A DNA stretch of 64,000 nucleotides from UBA2387 sp019454665. Lineage in GTDB: Bacteria; Armatimonadota; Fimbriimonadia; Fimbriimonadales; Fimbriimonadaceae. Of this stretch, positions 59,100-64,000 are shown in pieces. Location: NCBI GenBank assembly GCA_045862995.1, contig BTVX01000001.1, forward strand, positions 248,001 to 312,000, given 5' to 3'. A model generated the notes under the pieces. The model ran no database searches. It worked only from the letters and a program-made list of their open reading frames with translations, and had not been told where the DNA came from. The stretch's first letter is position 1. The number at the start of each line of letters is the position of its first letter. Made by a program: the position numbers and the translations under genes.

Positions 59100-60422
59100 A
59101 TGGCTCAACCCGACAAACCTTCGTCAACGACTTGGACACCAGAAGACGCCGCGTTTTGGGACGCCCAAGGGTCGCGAGTCGCCTGGCGCACGCTCTGGAT
59201 CACAACGTACTGCCTGCTGCTCTCGTTCGCAACGTGGTTCATGGTCAGCGCGATCGTCGTCAAACTCACGGGCGTTGGCTACAAGTTCGACACACAGCAG
59301 CTGTTCTGGCTGAACGCCATGCCCGGCTTGGCGGCAGGAACGCTGCGCATCGTCCACACCTTTCTCATTCCTGTTTTTGGTACAAAGAAGACCGTCGCCG
59401 TTTCGACGCTTCTGCTCCTCATCCCCTCGATCGGATGGGGTATGGCGGTGGCCAAGCCGGACACCACGTTCGCGACGTTCATGGTCCTGGCCTTTCTCGC
59501 CGGTTTGGGCGGCGGCAACTTCAGTTCGTTCATGCCCAGCACCAGCCTGTTCTTCCCCAAGCGCCTTCAGGGAACGGCGCTCGGGCTTCAGGCGGGTATC
59601 GGCAACTTCGGCGTGAGCGTGACGCAGTTCGTGGTGCCTTGGGTCATCGGCATGGCCATGGTCGGCTCGCCGCAGGCGTTCACCCAGAAGGACAAGACGA
59701 GCGACATCTGGCTTCAAAACGCGGCCTACGTCTGGGCGCCGTTCATTCTGGTCGGCGCGATTCTGGCGTGGTTCGGGTTGCGGAGCGTTCCCGTCAAGGC
59801 CACGTTCCGCGAGCAACTCGACATCTTCCGCGAAAAGCACACGTGGATCATGACGTCGCTCTACATCATGACCTTCGGTTCGTTTTCGGGCTATTCGGCG
59901 GCCTTCCCCTTGCTGATCGGCAAGGTGTACGGCAAGTTCCCCGATGCGCCCGAGCCCTTGAAGTTCGCGTTCCTTGGGCCGTTGGTCGGCGCGGGGGTTC
60001 GGGCGGCCTTCGGGCCGATCAGCGACAAACTCGGCGGCGCCCGAGTGACCGCGCTGAGCGGTGTCGGCTTGCTGGGTTGCGCCTTGGGCGTGACCGGTTA
60101 CACCAACCCGACGAGTTTGGAGCAGTGGCCCGGATTCCTCGGCTTCATGCTCGGCCTGTTCTTCTTCAGCGGAATCGGTAACGCCAGCACGTTCAAGCAG
60201 ATGCCCATGATCTTCCCACCGCGTCAAGCAGGAGGCGTCATCGGCTGGACTTCGGCCATCGCGGCCTACGGTCCGTTCGTGTTCTCGGTGGCGTTTGGGG
60301 CGATACTGGCCAACACAGGTTCGCCGACCGCGTTCTTCTTCGGGGCTGCGGCGTTCTACGCCCTGAACATCCTGCTCAACCACTGGTTCTACGCGCGCAA
60401 GGGCGCGGAGAAGCCCTGCTGA
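59100..60422 (+). CDS. NarK-type nitrate/nitrite MFS transporter (second copy)
   Basis: A 440-residue MFS transporter of the NarK/NasA family without the insertion seen in the first copy. Blocks: YKFDTQQLFWLNAMPGLAAGTLRI, LAGLGGGNFSSFMPSTSLFFPKR, QGTALGLQAGIGNFGVSVTQF and GIGNASTFKQMPMIFPPRQAGG. The N-terminal 20 residues are polar. Tandem NarK1-NarK2 pairs in other bacteria divide nitrate/proton symport and nitrate/nitrite antiport; the same split is inferred here. Confidence 0.9.
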   Translation: MAQPDKPSSTTWTPEDAAFWDAQGSRVAWRTLWITTYCLLLSFATWFMVSAIVVKLTGVGYKFDTQQLFWLNAMPGLAAGTLRIVHTFLIPVFGTKKTVAVSTLLLLIPSIGWGMAVAKPDTTFATFMVLAFLAGLGGGNFSSFMPSTSLFFPKRLQGTALGLQAGIGNFGVSVTQFVVPWVIGMAMVGSPQAFTQKDKTSDIWLQNAAYVWAPFILVGAILAWFGLRSVPVKATFREQLDIFREKHTWIMTSLYIMTFGSFSGYSAAFPLLIGKVYGKFPDAPEPLKFAFLGPLVGAGVRAAFGPISDKLGGARVTALSGVGLLGCALGVTGYTNPTSLEQWPGFLGFMLGLFFFSGIGNASTFKQMPMIFPPRQAGGVIGWTSAIAAYGPFVFSVAFGAILANTGSPTAFFFGAAAFYALNILLNHWFYARKGAEKPC

Positions 60423-60465
60423 TCGGCCCACTGCCGTCAATGGCGATGGACCATGATCCAGACAA

Positions 60466-61176
60466 ATGGACGCCATCGGTCATCTCGTTGCGGGCCTCGC
60501 GTTCGTCGCACTAGGCTTGGCCGCCGCGGCCTTGCAGGTTTGGCTTTGGCGATTTCCGATGGTGCCCGACCCATCGGGTCGCGACCCGCACGGGGTTTCG
60601 ACCGCACCGCGCTCCTGGACGAACGTGCATCGGGGCCTTGGCTACGTCTTCCTATTGGTCCTGATCGCCATGCTCGTCCCGATGGTGCCGCGATTGTGGA
60701 CCTATGACGAGGACGGATGGACGGGTGCGGCGATCCTCCACGCTGCTCTCGGTGGGTTGATCCTCATGGTCGTCGCGGCGAAGATCGCCATCATTCGGAG
60801 GTTTCAGAGGTGGGGGCACCTCTTGCCGTGGCTCGGTGGGACCCTCGTTCTGGCTTCCCTGATTCTGGTCGGCTCGGCGGCCGTGCCCGTTCAGAGCGTC
60901 ATGGCCGGCGCAACGCCCGAAGTCCGTTCGGTCCTCGCAACGGGTTGCATCCGCTGCCACGGACTGAGCACCGTGGCCAGAGGCGCCGAGGACCACGGCT
61001 GGGGCGAAACGCTGGCCAAGATGCGCAAGAAGGCCGCCAAGCGCAACCAAGGCGATCCAACCCGAGGCTTGTCTGGTGCACTTGAAGCCCACCTCCAACG
61101 CGTGTTACCTTCTGAAGCCCACCACGACCGAGAGTCCGAAGTCGAGGAGTCCGAAGGCGAAGAGGACGACGACTAA
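60466..61176 (+). CDS. Membrane protein with b561-like helices and a CXXCH heme motif
   Basis: A 236-residue protein with four to five helices (AGLAFVALGLAAAALQVWLW; VFLLVLIAMLVPMV; AILHAALGGLILMVVAAKIA; GTLVLASLILVGSAAVPVQ) like a cytochrome b561/DUF420-type unit. It then has a soluble domain with TGCIRCHGLSTVARG, a c-type heme motif, and an acidic tail ending EEDDD. It probably carries electrons to or from the periplasm next to nitrate transport. Starts ATG 60466; no FNR box or clear -10 box in front. Confidence 0.65.
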   Translation: MDAIGHLVAGLAFVALGLAAAALQVWLWRFPMVPDPSGRDPHGVSTAPRSWTNVHRGLGYVFLLVLIAMLVPMVPRLWTYDEDGWTGAAILHAALGGLILMVVAAKIAIIRRFQRWGHLLPWLGGTLVLASLILVGSAAVPVQSVMAGATPEVRSVLATGCIRCHGLSTVARGAEDHGWGETLAKMRKKAAKRNQGDPTRGLSGALEAHLQRVLPSEAHHDRESEVEESEGEEDDD

Positions 61177-61250
61177 CCGAGACCTACCGTGACGAGCTAT
61201 CGGGGCGCCCCAACCCGCGCAAGAGTCGTCTCTTGCGCCATGATTGAGCG

Positions 61251-62333
61251 GTGAACCGCCGCGAGTTTCTCCACGTCGCCGCAGCAGCGGGCGTCGCGCC
61301 GCTTCTCCCCGCCTCGAACGTCTCGGCAGGGATAGCGAGCCCGAGCGCCGAAACCAACCCCGTGACACGACGCCACTTCGTCTGGACCGGGCCCAACGGC
61401 AGAGCCTCCGAAGCCGATCTCAAGCAGAAGTACCGCGACCTCAAAGCGCACGGACTCACCGGAGTGTTTCTGGGCGGATTGGACAAGCGAGAAGTCGCCG
61501 CGATCCGCGAGGCGGGCCTCGAAGCGCACATCTGGATGTGGACCACGAACCGGGGCGACCAATGGATCCGCGACAACCATCCCGACTGGTACATGGTCAG
61601 CCGCTCGGGCAAGTCTTGCTTCGACAAGCCGCCCTATGTGGACTACTACCGCTGGATATCGCCCGTGATCCCCGGCGTGCAGGACTACCTGTGCGAAAAG
61701 GTCGCCGAGATCGCTTCGGCGGAAGGCGTGAACGGCGTCCATCTGGACTACGTCCGCTACCCCGACGTCATCCTTCCGCGCGCCCTGTGGGAGACATACA
61801 AGCTCGACCAGACGGAAGAGCTTCCGGACTACGACTTCTGCTACTCCGAGCACACGCGCAAGGCGTTCAAGGAGGCCACGGGCCGCGACCCGATGGAGAT
61901 CAAGGACCCGGCCCACGATCAGCATTGGCTCAAGTTCCGCTACGATTCGGTGACCCATCTGGTCAAGAAGCTGGTGGCCGTCGCGCACGAGCACAAGAAA
62001 GAGATCACGGCGGCCGTGTTCCCCACGCCCAGCATGGCCCGCATGATCTGCCGACAAGATTGGGCGAGTTGGCCGCTCGACGCCGCCACCCCGATGATCT
62101 ACCACAGCTTCTACAACGAGGACGTGGCGTGGATCGGCGACGCGATGCGCGAGAACATCCAATCGGTGACGTTCCCCGTCATCGCCGGCCTTTACATGCC
62201 CGCCTTCCAGAGCCCCGATGAACTCGAGGCCGCGATCCGCTTGGTTCACAAGCGGGGCGGCAAGGGCGTCTCCCTGTTCGGGGGCGTGGGCGAGGACTAC
62301 TGGAAGGCGTTCGAGAAGGCCATCGCCGATTGA
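61251..62333 (+). CDS. Secreted glycosyl-hydrolase-like (GHL10/DUF4015-type) protein
   Basis: A 360-residue protein. The N-terminus NRREFLHVAAAAGVAPLLPA has a twin-arginine-like signal. The body is a (beta/alpha)8 barrel with VFLGGLDKREVAAIREAGLEAHIWMW, NGVHLDYVRYPD and SWPLDAATPMIYHSFYNEDVAW, typical of GH-like family 10/DUF4015 proteins near cell-surface polysaccharide genes. The conserved DYVRYPD region may hold the catalytic acid. Activity unproven. GTG 61251 is the only start giving the signal. Confidence 0.8.
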   Translation: MNRREFLHVAAAAGVAPLLPASNVSAGIASPSAETNPVTRRHFVWTGPNGRASEADLKQKYRDLKAHGLTGVFLGGLDKREVAAIREAGLEAHIWMWTTNRGDQWIRDNHPDWYMVSRSGKSCFDKPPYVDYYRWISPVIPGVQDYLCEKVAEIASAEGVNGVHLDYVRYPDVILPRALWETYKLDQTEELPDYDFCYSEHTRKAFKEATGRDPMEIKDPAHDQHWLKFRYDSVTHLVKKLVAVAHEHKKEITAAVFPTPSMARMICRQDWASWPLDAATPMIYHSFYNEDVAWIGDAMRENIQSVTFPVIAGLYMPAFQSPDELEAAIRLVHKRGGKGVSLFGGVGEDYWKAFEKAIAD

Positions 62334-62341
62334 CACCAAAA

Positions 62342-62363
62342 GACCCCCGCATAGGCGGGGGTC
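62342..62363 (-). terminator. Intrinsic terminator for the small secreted protein gene
   Basis: A 9-bp stem GACCCCCGC/GCGGGGGTC (62342-62350 and 62355-62363, loop ATAG) is followed on the minus strand by TTTTGG. It lies 24 bp after the stop of the minus-strand gene and 8 bp after the stop of the plus-strand gene. Confidence 0.8.
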
Positions 62364-62387
62364 GAGTAGGAGTAAGGAACGGAAAGG

Positions 62388-62777
62388 CTAGCGTCGGCTG
62401 ACGAACGCGCCCTGTGCAAGGGCGGTGCCGTTGGCGTCGCTGACCGTCAGCACTTGGCCAACGGCGACCGTCGGCATGTTCATGCCGCGGAACGGGATTT
62501 CGAGTTCGCCATCGCCGAACGTGTCGGTCGTGACGACCACGGGCTCCCAGCCCTCGATGTTGAACGTGTACGAAGCGCCGGGCACGCCGCGCTCGACTTC
62601 GAACTCGATCTTGGCCGTGGGCCGACCGCGCTGGTCGCGCTTCTTGTAGGTGGCCTGATACTCCTCAAGGCCGTTGCGGAGCTTGGCACGGAGTTCGATG
62701 CGGACGGATTGAGCAGCGGCCAGGGCAGCGACGCACGCCAAGAGCGCCAGGCCGGTGATGCGAAGGTGTTTCTTCAT
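62388..62777 (-). CDS. Small secreted protein of unknown function
   Basis: A 129-residue protein with a signal peptide (KHLRITGLALLACVAALAAAQ) and a compact beta-rich mature part (RNGLEEYQATYKKRDQRGRPTAKIEFEVERGVPG ... shown in part: ATYKKRDQRGRPTAKIEFEV; VLTVSDANGTALAQGAFVS). No family recognised. A GAGGA box 9 nt upstream of ATG 62777 supports a normal Shine-Dalgarno start, unlike most neighbours. Ends before a clear terminator. Confidence 0.72.
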   Translation of the reverse strand: MKKHLRITGLALLACVAALAAAQSVRIELRAKLRNGLEEYQATYKKRDQRGRPTAKIEFEVERGVPGASYTFNIEGWEPVVVTTDTFGDGELEIPFRGMNMPTVAVGQVLTVSDANGTALAQGAFVSRR

Positions 62778-62845
62778 CGGTGTTGATCCTCGCGTCCCGT
62801 TTCAGGGGACGACGCGGGTCAAGAGGCGGCTTCCCGGACCTGTGA

Positions 62846-62851
62846 TACACT
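62846..62851 (+). promoter_or_regulatory. -10 box (TACACT) of the ECF sigma gene
   Basis: TACACT ends 8 nt before the ATG at 62860, the leaderless spacing again. Confidence 0.45.
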
Positions 62852-62859
62852 CGGTTCGC

Positions 62860-63441
62860 ATGGGCCCCGATTCCGCCCCGGATTTGGATCGGCTGGTACG
62901 AAGGTGCCGCCGAGGGGATGCGAACGCATGGGAACGGCTCGTACGGCACTTCGAGGCGCTCGTTTACTCCACGGCCCGGCGCTCCGGACTTGCCTCAGAC
63001 GATGCCGAGGACGTGTTTCAAGCGACGTTCGTGGCCCTGTACCGAACGCTCGACCGCATCGAGGACGCCCGGGCGCTCCCCAAGTGGTTGGCTGTCACGG
63101 CGGCCCGGGAGAGCGTGCGCGTGGCCCGGCTCCGGGGGCGATGGGTTCAAGAAGGCGACGAGAAGGGACTGGACGAGACGATCGCCGACGAGGAAGCGCG
63201 CGCCGACGTGGTGGCGGCTCAGTCCCTGGAGGCCGGTCGCTTGCGTCAGGGGTTGGCGTCCCTTGGGGGCCGTTGCGAGCAACTGCTGGCCGCCCTGTAC
63301 TTCGAGGAACTCGACTACAAGGCGATCCAGGAGCGGATGGGGATGCCGGTCGGCGCGATCGGGCCGACGCGGGCGCGATGTCTGCAGAAGCTCAAGGTCT
63401 TGCTCGCCAAGTCGGGCTTTTTTGCGGAGGACGAATCGTGA
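62860..63441 (+). CDS. ECF-type RNA polymerase sigma factor
   Basis: A 193-residue group 4 sigma factor. Region 2 is LVRRCRRGDANAWERLVRHFEALVYSTARR with the DDAEDVFQATFVALYR -10-binding helix; region 4 is LAALYFEELDYKAIQERMGMPVGAIGPTRARCLQKLK with a helix-turn-helix (both shown in part). It should direct a specific regulon, usually envelope or extracytoplasmic stress. The ATG at 62860 replaces longer frames to 62755. No anti-sigma with a membrane helix is adjacent, but the next gene may be its partner. Confidence 0.88.
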   Translation: MGPDSAPDLDRLVRRCRRGDANAWERLVRHFEALVYSTARRSGLASDDAEDVFQATFVALYRTLDRIEDARALPKWLAVTAARESVRVARLRGRWVQEGDEKGLDETIADEEARADVVAAQSLEAGRLRQGLASLGGRCEQLLAALYFEELDYKAIQERMGMPVGAIGPTRARCLQKLKVLLAKSGFFAEDES

Positions 63442-63483
63442 CCGGGCCGCGTATCAACGGGTGCCGCTGCGCCCTCCTTCTCC

Positions 63484-63999
63484 GTGGTGAACGCGATGCG
63501 AAACCCTAAACCCAACGACGTGGAACGACTGGCCGACTGGGCGTTCTCGGATGAGGCCGAGACCCCGGAAGGCATGGACCGTGCCGGGGCTCTCCAATGG
63601 AGACGTATGGCGCTGGCCTTCGCCCTTTCCTACGAGTCGGCCCCGGGGCACGCCGTGGCCCGTGCGATCGGCGTGTTTCGCCCGACCAAACCCACGCTTC
63701 TCGCCCGCCTGTTGCCTTCGCTCTCGGGCGGCGTCAGGCGCACCGAAACCGATGACCGGGTGCTGGACTTCGAGGTGCCGGAAGGAACGGCGCGCGTGCG
63801 CTACTTGGCCGAGGGAGGTCGTTGGCGCGTGCTGGCCGAAGTGCCCGGCGCACGACAAATCCACCACGACGGGGGCAGTGCAGACGGCGACGAGGGGCGA
63901 TTCGAATTCGTCGCCGAAGGCGAGGACGCCACCGGATTCACCGCCACGTCTGCCGAGGGCGACGTCGTTTTCCCCCCGCTCGGCGAAGTCGAGCCCTAA
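63484..63999 (+). CDS. Hypothetical protein downstream of the ECF sigma factor
   Basis: A 171-residue protein in the same direction, 42 bp after the sigma gene. GTG 63484, GTG 63487 or ATG 63496 (MRNPKPNDVERLADWAF) may start it. It has a helical N-terminus (ERLADWAFSDEAETPEGM) and a beta-rich C-terminus (DRVLDFEVPEGTARVRYLAEGGRW, EGRFEFVAEGEDATGFTATS). There is no membrane helix and no ZAS motif. Position suggests an anti-sigma or a sigma-linked regulator, but this is not supported by family recognition. Confidence 0.6.
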   Translation: MVNAMRNPKPNDVERLADWAFSDEAETPEGMDRAGALQWRRMALAFALSYESAPGHAVARAIGVFRPTKPTLLARLLPSLSGGVRRTETDDRVLDFEVPEGTARVRYLAEGGRWRVLAEVPGARQIHHDGGSADGDEGRFEFVAEGEDATGFTATSAEGDVVFPPLGEVEP

Positions 64000-64000
64000 G

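Noticed and set aside
62342..62363. Terminator for the plus-strand GH-like gene
   Set aside because: T-run is on the minus strand only; on the plus strand it is followed by GAGTAGG.

Overview
The window is a GC-rich (roughly 60-65 %), densely packed bacterial chromosome segment with no tRNA or rRNA, no insertion sequence, no phage and no CRISPR array. The prepilin-type protein with the RRAFTLIEV leader, the many short-signal-peptide secreted proteins, a dockerin-tailed beta-propeller protein, the sugar-scavenging genes and the many start codons sitting directly behind a -10 box suggest the phylum Armatimonadota, most likely class Fimbriimonadia. This placement is inference from gene content, not from a marker gene.

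Layout. 1-9.6 kb: the 5' part of an HlyD/RND adaptor, a DUF4332 protein, rhamnulokinase, a DinB-like protein, a 1253-residue secreted beta-propeller/dockerin protein, a phosphodiester glycosidase, a DUF192 lipoprotein and LeuD. 9.7-18.6 kb: UvrC, a damaged-looking secreted glycosidase, a thioredoxin-fold protein, a MacB-type permease with two lipoproteins, a tryptophanase/tyrosine phenol-lyase and a thioredoxin. 18.6-23.6 kb: a GH5 glycosidase and a CUT1 sugar ABC importer lacking its own ATPase. 23.6-30.8 kb: AspRS, TypA, a c-di-AMP (ydaO-type) riboswitch with no obvious target, hisB-hisH-hisA, a small membrane protein and an orphan metal/cofactor ABC ATPase. 30.9-34.8 kb: a TfoX-like protein and a ribose-type ABC importer whose binding protein is circularly permuted. 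35-42.2 kb: 2-oxoacid dehydrogenase E1 beta/alpha, a carbohydrate-esterase-like protein, a Cys/Met-metabolism PLP enzyme, an L-fucose-isomerase-fold protein and a second DinB protein. 42.2-48.9 kb: a tightly overlapping minus-strand run yebC-rhomboid-acyltransferase-tatD-prepilin-amidohydrolase-ydjC, with a divergent DNA-alkylation-repair gene. 48.9-51.9 kb: three genes of unknown function, two of them tandem paralogues. 52-61.2 kb: a molybdenum-cofactor operon (moaA, moaC-moaB fusion, moeA, moaD, moaE-moeB-rhodanese fusion, tauE) divergent from two nitrate/nitrite transporters and a heme protein, with an FNR-type palindrome between. 61.2-64 kb: a GH-like hydrolase, a small secreted protein, an ECF sigma factor and its downstream partner.

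How the genes work together. The molybdenum-cofactor operon, the NarK pair, the FNR-type box and the membrane heme protein form a coherent nitrate-respiration or nitrate-uptake module; the molybdoenzyme itself is not in the window. The sugar kinase, isomerase, GH5, GH-like and phosphodiester glycosidase genes and the two sugar importers indicate polysaccharide or glycoside scavenging. The most unusual observations are the circularly permuted sugar-binding lipoprotein (31.3-32.3 kb), the orphan c-di-AMP riboswitch (27.4 kb), the FNR-box/leaderless narK promoter (57.6 kb), and the general leaderless promoter pattern, which also corrects several start codons.
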